Assembly (NCBI GenBank): GCA_000752675.2
Contig: LM994626.1
Coordinates: forward strand, 458,966 to 522,965
Direction: 5' to 3'
Origin: a bacterium OL-1
GTDB lineage: Bacteria > Actinomycetota > Coriobacteriia > Coriobacteriales > Atopobiaceae
DNA length: 64,000 nucleotides
Shown here one piece after another: positions 1 through 8,092 of this stretch. A program made the position numbers and the translations under genes. Positions within the stretch are counted from its first letter, which is position 1. Each line of letters starts with the position of its first letter. Under the pieces are notes generated by a model, which saw only the letters and a list, made by a program, of their open reading frames with translations, did not search any database and was not told the origin of the DNA.

Positions 1-2
1 TG

Positions 3-503
3 GCGAACTTCATCCTTGAGGGTGTGTACTTCTACTCGGGGTTCATGTTCTTCTACAACCTGGCGCGCAACGGCAAGATGCCCGGAAGTGCGCAGGAGAT
101 CCGCTACATCAACCGCGACGAGAACACCCACCTGTGGCTGTTCCGCAACATGATCTTGGAGCTCCAGCGAGAGGAACCGCAGCTCTTCTCGCCCAAGGCC
201 GTCGACGGCCTGCGGCAGATGCTCGAGGAGGGCGTTCGCCAGGAGGTCGCGTGGGGCCAGTACGTGATTGGCAACGAGATTCCCGGCCTCACGGGGCAGC
301 AGGTGAGCGACTACATCCACTACCTGGGCAACCTTCGCTGGAGCTCGCTGGGGATGGGGCAGCTCTACCCGGAGTTTGCCGAGGAACCGGCAGACATGGC
401 CTGGGTCTCGCAGTACAGCAATGCCAACATGGTGAAGACGGACTTCTTCGAGGCGCGCTCGACCGCGTACGCAAAGTCAACGGCCCTGGTGGACGACCTG
501 TAG
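3..503 (+). CDS. nrdB: Ribonucleotide reductase beta subunit, 5'-truncated by window edge
   Basis: Class I ribonucleoside-diphosphate reductase small (radical-generating) subunit, which supplies the radical or metal cofactor used by the alpha subunit to make deoxynucleotides. The reading frame is open from base 3, so only the C-terminal ~166 residues are present. They contain the family's second metal-ligand motif ExxH (Glu-Asn-Thr-His, within RDENTHLWLF) and a typical helical C-terminus that ends in an acidic tail, as expected for docking to the alpha subunit. No start codon is visible. The alpha-subunit gene would be expected upstream, outside the window. The call rests on recognising the conserved helices. 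Confidence 0.9.
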   Translation, partial: ANFILEGVYFYSGFMFFYNLARNGKMPGSAQEIRYINRDENTHLWLFRNMILELQREEPQLFSPKAVDGLRQMLEEGVRQEVAWGQYVIGNEIPGLTGQQVSDYIHYLGNLRWSSLGMGQLYPEFAEEPADMAWVSQYSNANMVKTDFFEARSTAYAKSTALVDDL

Positions 504-566
504 GCGACTGCTGCGAAGGCGCGGCCGCGGGGCGTTGCCACGGGGCGCCGCCACACGCTCGAGAGA

Positions 567-656
567 CGAATGTGTATCCTCTCGCCACACATTCGCGCCC
601 GAAGCTGTACCCCGCGCAGGTCGATACACATTCGCGCGACGAATGTGTATCGACCT
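567..656. repeat. Paired palindromes sharing a CGAATGTGTATC motif
   Basis: Two inverted repeats lie back to back after the nrdB stop. The right one is a perfect 17-bp stem (618-634 with 640-656) around a 5-base loop. The left one is a 9-bp stem (from 567 to 596) built from the same CGAATGTGT word. They sit between the nrdB stop and the truncated end of an ATPase remnant, so they could be a terminator-like structure, a protein-binding site or a recombination scar. Confidence 0.7.
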
Positions 657-684
657 CCGCGCCGAGGGGGCTACAGCAGGGCCG

Positions 685-1005
685 CCCTCGGCCTTGTAGC
701 CAAGCGGTGACGGCCTCTGGCATCCCGCCAATGTAGAGGTAGAGCTTGAGCAGGTCCTCGTACTTCTCGCCAAGCGCACTTGCCAGATCGAGGGAATTCT
801 TCTCGAGAAGCTTGGCAAGCTGGGGCTCGCCGAGAGCTTCGACGAACTCCCGGAAGGTCATGGGATGCGTATCGAGGTAGTCGACCTTCCCAACCGGCCA
901 AGAAACGCGCTGCGCGTCGTCCTGCTGCGAGGAGGACCTGCTCATGGCAACACCCAGCAGTGACCCCGCGGCAACAATTGGGATGTTGGGGCGCAGCTCG
1001 CAGTT
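685..1005 (-). pseudogene. Fragment of a DUF4143-type AAA ATPase
   Basis: The minus strand encodes about 107 residues resembling the middle of the AAA_14/DUF4143 ATPases common in gut anaerobes: the AAGSLLGVAM strand, PVGKVD, PMTFREFVEALG and YLYIGGMPEAV. The N-terminal Walker A region and the C-terminal DUF4143 half are both missing. The frame loses resemblance to the family close to the palindromes at 567-656. It is therefore a gene remnant, not a working gene. Function in the intact family is uncertain. Confidence 0.7.
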
Positions 1006-1162
1006 TGGCTGAATGCGAATTCGCAAACAGCCATTTTTGGCCATTTGAGAAATTGTTACTCATCTCGAGAGGTGCCTGGGTAGGTGCCAGCCGCCCATCC
1101 GCACCCACCGCCGCTGCAGGCGTACCATAGTGCCGTTTGGCGGAGTTACGTTTGGAGGGCAC

Positions 1163-1738
1163 ATGGGCGAGCTCACACTTGAGGAACGCGGACAAAAGAT
1201 CGTCGACGCCTGCCTGGCCGAGAAGAGCGCCAGCCCCTATGAGGTCTTCCGCAATGTTGCACACAGGGACTTTGTGCGCATGCACGGGCCCGAGCACCAC
1301 GTTCTTGACGGTGCGGCCGTGCTGACCGCGTACCGCAACGCCGGCGGGAACGTTGACCTTCCCGCAGCGCTCAACGAGCTCATGTCGCGCGGCCTGCAGA
1401 TGCCCGGTGCCATGTGCGGACGCTGGGGCGTGTGCGGCGCCACGGCATCTGTGGGAGCTGCACTCTCAATACTGGAGTCAACCGGCCCGCTCACGACCGA
1501 CGACTCCTGGGGCAGCCACATGGTCTACACGTCCCGCGCGCTCGAGGCACTTTCGCGCATAGGCGGGCCGCGCTGCTGCAAGCGCGACGCGTACATCTCG
1601 CTGGAGACCGCCGTCGACTACATCCGCGAGCGCTTTGGCGTGCGCCTTGAGAAGGACGACATCCGCTGCGAGTTCCGCCCGCAAAACGCCCAGTGCCTGG
1701 GCGAGCGGTGCCCGTTCTTCCCCGAAAGCAGGAGTTAG
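1163..1738 (+). CDS. DUF5714-family cysteine-rich protein
   Basis: A 191-residue protein of the DUF5714 family, found in anaerobic bacteria and archaea with no settled function. The recognisable features are the core CGRWGVCG motif at about residues 86-93, a later CC pair (RCCKRD) and a C-terminal Cys cluster (CEFRPQNAQC...CPFF). These Cys residues suggest metal or Fe-S binding, which is an inference. The ATG at 1163 is chosen because GGAGG sits 5 bases upstream; a GTG at 1130 in the same frame has no such site. The gene stands alone. Confidence 0.75.
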   Translation: MGELTLEERGQKIVDACLAEKSASPYEVFRNVAHRDFVRMHGPEHHVLDGAAVLTAYRNAGGNVDLPAALNELMSRGLQMPGAMCGRWGVCGATASVGAALSILESTGPLTTDDSWGSHMVYTSRALEALSRIGGPRCCKRDAYISLETAVDYIRERFGVRLEKDDIRCEFRPQNAQCLGERCPFFPESRS

Positions 1739-1801
1739 CGCAGGCCTGCGGCAACCGATATCTGGCTGCCGCAGCCAAAACCGCCGCCGCACACCGTCCT
1801 T

Positions 1802-2093
1802 AGCGCATAAAAACGCTCTATCGAACGGAGAATGCGGGAGCTCCGCATAAAAAGTCGCTATCGGACGGTGGTCTCGAGGAGCTGATATAAATGTTACAAC
1901 TATGTTTGCATTAATATGCATATTTATGATGCAACATGCACATTCATGCAAACTTAGTTCTATGTTATATTTCGCAGCGCCACTAGCACCGTCCGATAGA
2001 GCATTTTTATGCACAGTCTCCCAATTCGCCGTCCGATAGAGCATTTTTATGCACAGTCTCCCAATTCGCCGTCCGATAGAGCATTTTTATGCA
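1802..2093. repeat. 40-bp repeat units in both orientations around an AT-rich palindrome
   Basis: On the right are two full 40-bp tandem units (1991-2030, 2031-2070) and a partial third (2071-2093), each starting GTCCGATAGAGCATTTTTAT. On the left (about 1802-1868) are two diverged copies in inverse orientation, with a recognisable spacer. Between them, about 1869-1985 is much richer in A+T than its surroundings and is itself imperfectly palindromic (ATGTTTGCAT ... ATGCAAAC). No protein is encoded. It looks like a mobile miniature element or a regulatory or binding-site array. The rest of the gap from 1739 to 2239 holds nothing else I can name. Confidence 0.75.
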
Positions 2094-2239
2094 GGCGAAG
2101 CCCGAACCCCCGTAGTTTCAGCGATATAAACTGATGAAGGCCAGGACATCCACGGTTACATCGTCTAGAGTAAGCTGCATATAACTCTTTGAAGGCAGCC
2201 AGACGCGCAGCTCACGGCGCCGCAGCGAAAGGACCACAG

Positions 2240-2425
2240 ATGCAGCAGGTAGACGTAGCCGAGAAGCGCGAGAGCGAAATCAAACTCGTTTCAGAGATGA
2301 TCGTCCTCTACTGCCGCGGACACCATCACGCCCCCAGCACACCCTGCGCGGAATGCCAGCAGCTCATCGACTACTGCACCCTGCGCATACGCCATTGCAC
2401 ACGCAAGGCCGAGAAGTCCTTCTGA
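2240..2425 (+). pseudogene. Truncated nitrous oxide-stimulated promoter family protein
   Basis: 61 codons match the N-terminal half of the small Cys-rich 'nitrous oxide-stimulated promoter' family: an IKLVSEMIVLYCRGHHH segment followed by CAECQQLIDYCTLRIRHC. Family members normally continue with further Cys/His residues (C..C..HCY). Here a TGA at 2423 stands where the next Cys is expected (KSF-stop-SACP), and the following codons soon lose resemblance, so I read it as a degraded gene. AAAGGA precedes the ATG at 2240. Function of the family is unknown. Confidence 0.6.
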
Positions 2426-2521
2426 AGCGCCTGCCCGCAGCCCGCCAAGTAACCGCCGTCACTCGTCCATAATTGGCTCAACAACATTCGGGGCACGCAC
2501 CCCGCCGGCGGAAGGCGAATC

Positions 2522-3727
2522 ATGAACGACTTCATTTTCCAGTCCCCCACGCGCTTTGTGTTTGGCCGCGGCTATGCCGACAAGGTTGGCGAGGAGGTCG
2601 CCGCGCTTGGAGCCAAGCGCGTCCTCCTGGTGTACGGCGGAGGCTCAGTGGTACGCACAGGGCTTCTCGCCCGCGTGACCTCCTCGCTCGAGGCCGCCGG
2701 CGTCGCCCACGTGGAGCTCCCGGGCGTCCGCCCCAACCCCGAGGTTGGCTTGGTGCGCAAGGGCATCGAGCTCGCGCGTGCCGAGAAGGTCGACCTCGTC
2801 CTGGCAGTGGGCGGCGGCTCCGTGATCGACTGCTCCAAGGCAATCGCGTTTGGCACGCCCTACCAGGGCGACGTTTGGGACTTCTTCTCGAAGAAGGCAA
2901 GCGTCGGCGCGTGCCTGCCCGTTGCGTGCGTGCTCACCATTCCCGCCGCGGGCTCCGAGGCCTCGGCCTCCTGCGTCATCAGCAACGACGCGCTCAACCT
3001 CAAGCGCGGCGTCAACGGCGACGTCTTCCGTCCGCGCGTGGCCATTCTCGACCCCGAGGTCACCTTCACGCTGCCGCAGTACCAGACGGCAGCCGGCGCG
3101 GTGGACATCATCTGCCACATCTGCGAGCGCTTCTTCAGCGCAGCCGGCCCCGTCCCCGTGACGGACAACATCGCGTGCGGTATCATTCGCGCCGTGATGG
3201 ACGCGGCAAACACCGTGGCCAAGACACCCGATGACTACGACGCCCGCGCAACGATCATGTGGTCCGGTACACTCGCCCACAACGACCTCTGCGGGTGCGG
3301 CCGCGCATCCGCGCCGGAGAAGCGCGCCGGCGGCTGGGAGAGCCACGGCCTTGAGCACGAGATTTCCGCTCACCGCCCCGAGGTCACGCACGGCGCTGGG
3401 CTGGCCGTGATTCTCCCCGCCTGGATGCGCTACGTCTGGCGCGCAGACCGCGAGCGCTTCCTGGCGTTTGCGCAGGGCGTCTTTGACGTGGAACCGGTGG
3501 ACGAGACGGACGAGGCCACCGAGGATGCCATCACTTACGCCATCGACGAGCTGCAGCGCTTCTTCGTTGGCCTGGGCATGCCGCGGACGCTCGCCGACCT
3601 TGGCCTTGCGCCGGAGGAGGTCGACGGCTGGCTGGAGACCCTGCGCCAGAACAAGGGCGAGCGCTTCGGCGAGCTTAGGCCGCTGACCATGGACGACGCG
3701 CGCGCAATCTATCTTTCGGCGTTCTAG
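2522..3727 (+). CDS. Iron-containing alcohol dehydrogenase (YqhD/BdhA-like)
   Basis: A 401-residue NAD(P)H-dependent group III alcohol dehydrogenase, predicted to reduce short-chain aldehydes such as butyraldehyde in the cytoplasm. Seen in the sequence: the nucleotide-binding GGGSVIDCSK loop at about residues 98-107, the metal ligands Asp and His in VDIICHICE, then His in GLEHE and His in THGAGLA, which match the Asp/His/His/His set of YqhD and BdhA. Length is normal for the family. The gene is preceded by a purine-rich stretch and followed 26 bp later by the convergent amidohydrolase gene. Substrate cannot be told from sequence. Confidence 0.9.
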   Translation: MNDFIFQSPTRFVFGRGYADKVGEEVAALGAKRVLLVYGGGSVVRTGLLARVTSSLEAAGVAHVELPGVRPNPEVGLVRKGIELARAEKVDLVLAVGGGSVIDCSKAIAFGTPYQGDVWDFFSKKASVGACLPVACVLTIPAAGSEASASCVISNDALNLKRGVNGDVFRPRVAILDPEVTFTLPQYQTAAGAVDIICHICERFFSAAGPVPVTDNIACGIIRAVMDAANTVAKTPDDYDARATIMWSGTLAHNDLCGCGRASAPEKRAGGWESHGLEHEISAHRPEVTHGAGLAVILPAWMRYVWRADRERFLAFAQGVFDVEPVDETDEATEDAITYAIDELQRFFVGLGMPRTLADLGLAPEEVDGWLETLRQNKGERFGELRPLTMDDARAIYLSAF

Positions 3728-3752
3728 CGGCGAGGGAGCGACGGGAGCGACC

Positions 3753-5132
3753 CTACGCGTTCTTCTCGACAAACCGACGCCAGCAGGCGTCTGCCTCGGC
3801 GGCCGCACGCTCCTCGTCGATGCCCACAAGGTGTCCGCCCTGCATGACGGTCTTGCCGGCAACAACGGTACGGTCCACGGGCCCGCGCCAGCCCACCACG
3901 GCCAGCACAGCCTTGGGGTCCTCCATCGCGCCAGTAAGCTCCAGTCGGTTGGCGTCAATCATGAAGAGGTCCGCGGCCTTGCCACTGGCCAGCTGCCCAA
4001 TCTCCGGACGCCCCAGCACCTTCGCTCCCCCACGCGTGGCAATCTTGAGCAGGTCGTAGCCGGTGGGCGCGTTGTAGCTCTCGTTGAGGCGATGGAGCAG
4101 GAAGCCAACGCGCATCTCCTCCAGCAGGCTGGAGCCGTCGTTGCTTGCCGAGCCGTCGACCCCCAGACCCACGGGAATCCCCAGCTTGAGCATGTCGCTC
4201 ACGCGCGCAACGCCCGAGGACAGCTTCATGTTTGATATGGGGCAGTGCGCCACGCCTGTACCCGTCTGCGCAAGAACGCGCAGCTCGTCATCGTTAAAGT
4301 GGATGCCGTGCGCAAACCACACGTCGGGGCCCACCCAGCCGACGGACTCCATGTACGCCAGCGGGCGCATGCCCGTGGCCTCGATGGTAAAGCGCTCCTC
4401 GTCCAGGGTCTCGCACAGGTGAGTGTGCAGGCGCACGCCCAGCGAGCGCCCCAGTTTGGCGGACTCTACCAGCAAATCCTTGGTGACGGAGAACGGCGAG
4501 CACGGCGCCAGCACCACCTGCCGCATCGAGAACGGCGCCGGGTCGTGGAACTTCTCGACCGCGCGCTGAGAGTTGGAAAGAATGGCGTCCACGCTCTGGA
4601 CCACGGAATCGGGCGGCAGGCCGCCGTCTTTCTTGCTGAGCGACATCGACCCGCGCGAGACAACCATGCGCGTGCCAATCTGCGATGCCGCGTCGAACTC
4701 CGCCTCCATGAGGCCGTCCACCCCGTTGGGGAACACGTAGTGGTGGTCGAAGCAGGTGGTACAGCCGCCCTTCACCAGCTCGCCGAGGGCGGAGTACGTG
4801 GCGTAGCGCATGACCTCGGGGTCGATGTTCTTCCAGTACTCGTAGAGCGTGGTGAGCCAGGGGAACAGCTCGAGGTTCTGGACCTCGGGGTAGTTGCGCG
4901 TGAAGATCTGGTAGAAGTGGTGGTGCGTGTTCACGAGGCCGGGGTAGACGACCTTGCCGCGCGCGTCGATGACCTCGTCGGCGGCGGACGGCGCCGCAGC
5001 GGCGTTCGCGCCGGTGGGACCAACGTAGGTGATGACGCCGTCTGTTGCGAGAAGATCCGCGTGGGTGAACACGTGGTCCGCATCGTCGCAGGTAACAATG
5101 GTGTCAGCATTCTTTACAAGCAGCGTTCCCAT
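3753..5132 (-). CDS. Amidohydrolase, 8-oxoguanine deaminase type
   Basis: A 459-residue metal-dependent deaminase of the Atz/Trz (AHS) branch. It has NTHHHF near residue 70 for the first metal ligands, FDHHYVFPNG, the family's LAPCSPFSVT, a HTHLCET strand, HG and the Asp of GLGVDGSASND. This set is most typical of 8-oxoguanine deaminases, which convert 8-oxoguanine to urate in purine salvage; other guanine-like substrates remain possible. Start: ATG at 5132 (MGTLLVKNADT) is preceded by GAGGAA. The longer frame upstream lacks family resemblance. The gene converges on the alcohol dehydrogenase. Confidence 0.85.
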   Translation of the reverse strand: MGTLLVKNADTIVTCDDADHVFTHADLLATDGVITYVGPTGANAAAAPSAADEVIDARGKVVYPGLVNTHHHFYQIFTRNYPEVQNLELFPWLTTLYEYWKNIDPEVMRYATYSALGELVKGGCTTCFDHHYVFPNGVDGLMEAEFDAASQIGTRMVVSRGSMSLSKKDGGLPPDSVVQSVDAILSNSQRAVEKFHDPAPFSMRQVVLAPCSPFSVTKDLLVESAKLGRSLGVRLHTHLCETLDEERFTIEATGMRPLAYMESVGWVGPDVWFAHGIHFNDDELRVLAQTGTGVAHCPISNMKLSSGVARVSDMLKLGIPVGLGVDGSASNDGSSLLEEMRVGFLLHRLNESYNAPTGYDLLKIATRGGAKVLGRPEIGQLASGKAADLFMIDANRLELTGAMEDPKAVLAVVGWRGPVDRTVVAGKTVMQGGHLVGIDEERAAAEADACWRRFVEKNA

Positions 5133-5370
5133 TCCAGTTCCTCTCGTCCAAAGAGACCAACTGGGCGCCCATGCGCCCAGCCAATGCCCGGCGTGCTGCC
5201 GGGACGTTGCCAAGGCGATGGGGGGTGCCACATGCTCGGCCGAGGGCCGCCGGAATCCCATCCGCTTGTTGCTTGAGGGGATTTTAGCGCGCGGGCGCAC
5301 GCGTCACGCGACGGATTTCGTTGCAACCGCAACACAATACGACTCACGCGCCCGCGTCCCAAAGGGCTGT

Positions 5371-5522
5371 TGCACCAAAATCGGTACTATTCAGTACTTT
5401 TTTGAGTTCCGCTTAGTATCGCCTTGCTGGTGACATTCCCTTACCTGCTGCTCCGTGGTTGGCAAGCATCTTCGTACTTGGCGATTCGCTAAAAAGTACT
5501 GAGAAGTGCGGTTTTTGGTGCA
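5371..5522. repeat. Inverted-repeat element, family A copy 1
   Basis: A 152-bp element with perfect 10-bp ends (TGCACCAAAA / TTTTGGTGCA). The inverted similarity extends inward through CAGTACTTTTT on each side. A related copy lies at 28,292-28,437. The core is non-coding. It lies in the 636-bp gap between the amidohydrolase start (5132) and the Fic stop (5769); the first part of that gap (5133-5370) shows nothing I can identify. Confidence 0.75.
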
Positions 5523-5634
5523 CAGGATGGCGCGGGGAACGGGTGATGGTGCAAAACGGGCCCGAAGCCCCACTCCCTCGGTCATCCCGCGCGAGAAATC
5601 TTCGCCGTCATGGCAGCCCCCACACGCAATGCCC

Positions 5635-5723
5635 CCGCGGAGAATAGCTCTCTTTCTTAAAAGGCAATCGCATTTGCCCGGTTGGGCAAAGCCAACCTTA
5701 AGAAAAGGAGCTATTCTCTGCGG
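5635..5723. repeat. 89-bp near-perfect hairpin
   Basis: The outer arms of 26 bp (5635-5660 and 5698-5723) match at about 23 of 26 positions once one is inverted (CCGCGGAGAATAGCTCT...). An inner TTTGCCC/GGGCAAA stem continues the fold. It lies 45 bp beyond the Fic gene stop. It could end Fic transcription or be a miniature mobile element; the length favours the latter. Confidence 0.75.
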
Positions 5724-5768
5724 ACCAAGTACGTGCGCGGCACACTAGGCGGCACGAGAAACCCAACC

Positions 5769-6404
5769 TCACCACGCGGCGCCCGAGGCCCCGTTGGAGC
5801 CCAAGTCCTCGGCTCGGTAGGCGTCATAGCCCTCGTAGGCGTACGAGGCGTCGACGCTGCGAGCGAGAAGCGCGACGCTGTGCAGGTCATCCGAGAGCGC
5901 CCGCCCGAGAAGCGCCTTAATCTCGAGGTCGCGCACGGGACTGCGTTCCATTGCGAGCAGATAGTCTTCACGCCCAATGCGACTCCAGTCGACCGTGCGG
6001 CCAAGCTCGCGGCGGAACATGTGGTCAAGCCATATGCGCCCCGAGCGCCCGTTGCCCTCGCGGAAGGGATGGGCAATGTTCATCTCGACGTACTTCTCGA
6101 CAATCTGGTCAAAGTTTTCTTGCGGCATAGTCTCGATTGACCTGATAGCAGACTCAAGATAGATTGCAGAGGCAAATCGGAAGTTGCCCTTCGCTAGGTT
6201 CACCGTGCGAATCCTGCCCACAAAGTCGTAGATATCACCAAAAAGGGCCACGTGGATGGTCTTGAGCGCGGAGAAGGTACCCGGAACAAGTGTGTCCAGC
6301 GTCCCATCGCGGTAGAGGGCGAGAGCGGCCAGCTTCGACATGCGCTCCTCCTCATGGGCGAGCTCCACCTCGTCGGAGGCGTCGAGCTTGTTCTTGAGCG
6401 TCAT
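5769..6404 (-). CDS. Fic-domain protein, class III autoinhibited type
   Basis: A 211-residue Fic protein, predicted to transfer AMP (or another NMP) to target proteins. The catalytic motif HPFREGNGR is at residues 112-120 with the active His112. Near the C-terminus residues 187-192 read Ser-Tyr-Ala-Tyr-Glu-Gly, which fits the inhibitory motif [S/T]xxxE[G/N]. In class III Fic proteins such as Neisseria NmFic this motif sits in a C-terminal helix that blocks ATP binding, so no separate antitoxin would be needed and none is visible beside the gene. ATG at 6404 is chosen over a GTG five codons upstream, which would place the purine-rich site inside the gene. Targets are unknown. Confidence 0.88.
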   Translation of the reverse strand: MTLKNKLDASDEVELAHEEERMSKLAALALYRDGTLDTLVPGTFSALKTIHVALFGDIYDFVGRIRTVNLAKGNFRFASAIYLESAIRSIETMPQENFDQIVEKYVEMNIAHPFREGNGRSGRIWLDHMFRRELGRTVDWSRIGREDYLLAMERSPVRDLEIKALLGRALSDDLHSVALLARSVDASYAYEGYDAYRAEDLGSNGASGAAW

Positions 6405-6545
6405 GGCGCCACCTCGCACGAGTACGACTGGTATTAGGGCGTCCGGCTAAAGGCTCGGCAGTTGCAGCTGCCGGAGCATAGGACTCCCAGATGCTAAATG
6501 CAGTGCTGGTACATCATATTCTAGCGGAGGGCGTGCAGAACAATA

Positions 6546-6600
6546 GACAACCCCTACCGCGCGCCGGCGTACTTCTTGAGCTCGTCCCCGCGCGGCAAAG
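6546..6600 (-). repeat. Short copy of a helicase gene 3' end
   Basis: This stretch (CCTACCGCGCGCCGGCGTAC and on) closely repeats 8088-8130. On the minus strand both encode the end of the same peptide, DELKKYAGAR/DELRKYAGTR followed by a stop. The 8-kb copy belongs to an SNF2-helicase remnant, so this is likely a second scrap of the same gene or a scar from recombination between such genes. Confidence 0.5.
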
Positions 6601-6609
6601 CGCCCCGAA

Positions 6610-7350
6610 TCACACCCTCGTTCCCGGGTGCCGGTACTGGCCGTGCTCGCGGGTTCTGTCGTCGTATTGGATGGCGAACTTGGGGCAACGGTGCAGACAG
6701 CCCAGGCACATGATGCAGCGCTCCTTCACCCAGACGGGCCGCCCGTCCCTCATCTCGATGGCCCTGTCGGGGCACTTCCTCGCACAGAGCCCGCAGCCAA
6801 TGCAGGTGTCGTCCACCGTGAAGTGGGATGTCTTGCGCATCTTCTCGTACTCGGGAAGGGAAACTCGCGACATGAAGTAGGGCATGGCGCGCCTTGTGAA
6901 GTTGCCGCGCTTGCGCCGCTCGATCCGCCCGATGACCTCGGAGACCTCCTTGTCTGCCTTACGGTTGGTCTCGGCGACCTTGTCCGGGTCCGAGAGGTCG
7001 AAGGTGGGCGTCCAGTTGTCCGGCATCCTCACGCTGAAGAGCGCGTCCAGGGAGAGGCCCCGCTTGTCCAGCAGCCTCCTCGCCTGCTCGCCCGTGAAAC
7101 CGGGGGTAGTGCCATAGGTGGCGACGAAGAAGGCATACGCGGGCTGCTCCGCCACAAGCGCCGAGAAGAACCGCTTCACTATCTCGGGAAGGCCCCAGGC
7201 GTAAGTCGGCGTGACAAAGCCGATAACGTCCGACCGAGAAAGGCGCCCGTCACACCCCTGGATGCTCCGTGCCTCGTCATCCAAGGCCCCGGCGATCCTC
7301 TCGGCCACGTACTTGCTGTTCCCCGTCGCGGAGAAGTAATAGATCAACAT
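6610..7350 (-). CDS. EFR1-family flavodoxin-ferredoxin fusion
   Basis: A 246-residue cytoplasmic redox protein. The N-terminal ~150 residues form a flavodoxin-like domain with the phosphate-binding loop YYFSATGNSKYVA and the later PTYAWGLPE. The C-terminus carries two 4Fe-4S clusters (CIGCGLCARKCP and CIMCLGCLHRCP). The fusion matches the EFR1 group common in anaerobes, which is presumed to shuttle electrons to unknown partners. ATG at 7350 (MLIYYFSATGN) fits the fold; codons upstream add only a basic tail. No obvious partner gene is adjacent. Confidence 0.88.
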   Translation of the reverse strand: MLIYYFSATGNSKYVAERIAGALDDEARSIQGCDGRLSRSDVIGFVTPTYAWGLPEIVKRFFSALVAEQPAYAFFVATYGTTPGFTGEQARRLLDKRGLSLDALFSVRMPDNWTPTFDLSDPDKVAETNRKADKEVSEVIGRIERRKRGNFTRRAMPYFMSRVSLPEYEKMRKTSHFTVDDTCIGCGLCARKCPDRAIEMRDGRPVWVKERCIMCLGCLHRCPKFAIQYDDRTREHGQYRHPGTRV

Positions 7351-7438
7351 CCGACGCCTCGCTTTATTGACTTCACGCGCCTCCACATTCTAAGGCACCG
7401 CGGAGTTGCGGCGGAGCGGATGCTTCTCCCGCCGCATT

Positions 7439-7643
7439 CTATGCGGGGGTGATGGCGCTCTCATACTCGGTAAGGTAGGCGAGCACCGCCTCCCCAAACG
7501 TTACCCCTGGAGTATCCCGCGCCCTCTGCCTCGGTCATCCTCCTGTATCTGAAGGTGATGTCGAACTCGTCGAGCGTACTGCGCAGGATAGGGCTGTCCA
7601 TGAGCGCATCGGCAATCTCGCGGACATATGCGGCCTTACTCAA
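7439..7643 (-). pseudogene. Frameshifted C-terminal fragment of an unknown protein
   Basis: From 7643 the minus strand reads SKAAYVREIADALMDSPI... up to RMTEAEG. One base shift later it continues sensibly as ARDTPGVTFGEAVLAYLTEY... to a TAG at 7439-7441. The uninterrupted frame instead gives a Gly-rich nonsense tail. The natural-looking composition on both sides of the shift is why I call it a decayed gene end. I do not recognise the family. It lies 88 bp upstream of the EFR1 gene start. Confidence 0.45.
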
Positions 7644-7649
7644 CTAACT

Positions 7650-7821
7650 TAGGAACTCTGGAAGGTATGACTTCCTAAGTTCCCAAGTAAAGTTCCTAAG
7701 TAGAAGGCTATACCTTCAGAAAGACTCGGACCAAAGGTTCCGGAGAGAGGAATATAGATTTATTGCTTGCTGGACGTCATAGGGATTCAGGAACTCTGGA
7801 AAGTTGGACTTCCCAAATTCC
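7650..7821. repeat. Direct repeats of AGGAACTCTGGAA with nested inverted repeats
   Basis: The 34-bp unit at 7650-7683 (AGGAACTCTGGAAGGTATGA...) recurs in diverged form at 7788-7821. ACTTAGGAAC (7648) and GTTCCTAAGT (7691) form an inverted pair. No coding potential is seen. The stretch precedes, and may belong to, the iteron-like element just downstream. Confidence 0.55.
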
Positions 7822-7839
7822 CGAGCATTCTCTCTCCAA

Positions 7840-8085
7840 GGCGGTCTTCGGAGAGAAACAAGGGCCAGAACGGAGTAAGACAAAGCAGCTGGGGCTCGAC
7901 GCCCCAAATAGGCTATCGGAAGAGATTTCCTCAGGCGATTTGACCTGCGAATAACGGAGTAGAACGGAGCAAGCGGGGAGCCAGGTCTCCTGCTTGAGTC
8001 CTAGTCCATCGATTGTTGGGATTGACGCTACCCTTGTCACTCGTCGCCACGGCATACTGCCCGACTCCCCACGGACAGAGCATAG
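7840..8085. repeat. Iteron-like element, family G copy 1
   Basis: About 245 bp recognisably similar to 12,490-12,785. Shared landmarks in order: TCTTCGGAG, runs of AGAACGGAGTAA, GACCTGCGAATAA, a 10-bp-periodic AGTAGAACGG/AGCAAGCGGG array (7958-7977), CATCGATT and ACGGACAG. No conserved protein frame was found; both copies have stop-free minus-strand stretches that share only a short YSQVK-like peptide. Function unknown. Confidence 0.65.
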
Positions 8086-8092
8086 CCCTCCC

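Noticed and set aside
289..640. Minus-strand frames continuing the ATPase remnant through nrdB
   Set aside because: Resemblance to the ATPase ends near 685; beyond that the frame is only the complement of the palindromes and of nrdB.
1991..2093. CRISPR-like array of 23-24 bp repeats with 17-bp spacers
   Set aside because: The 'spacers' are identical, so it is a 40-bp tandem repeat. There are inverted copies and no cas genes.
2413..2450. Selenocysteine codon in the small Cys-rich protein
   Set aside because: Sequence after the TGA loses the family's remaining Cys/His residues and soon hits another stop, and I see no convincing SECIS hairpin.
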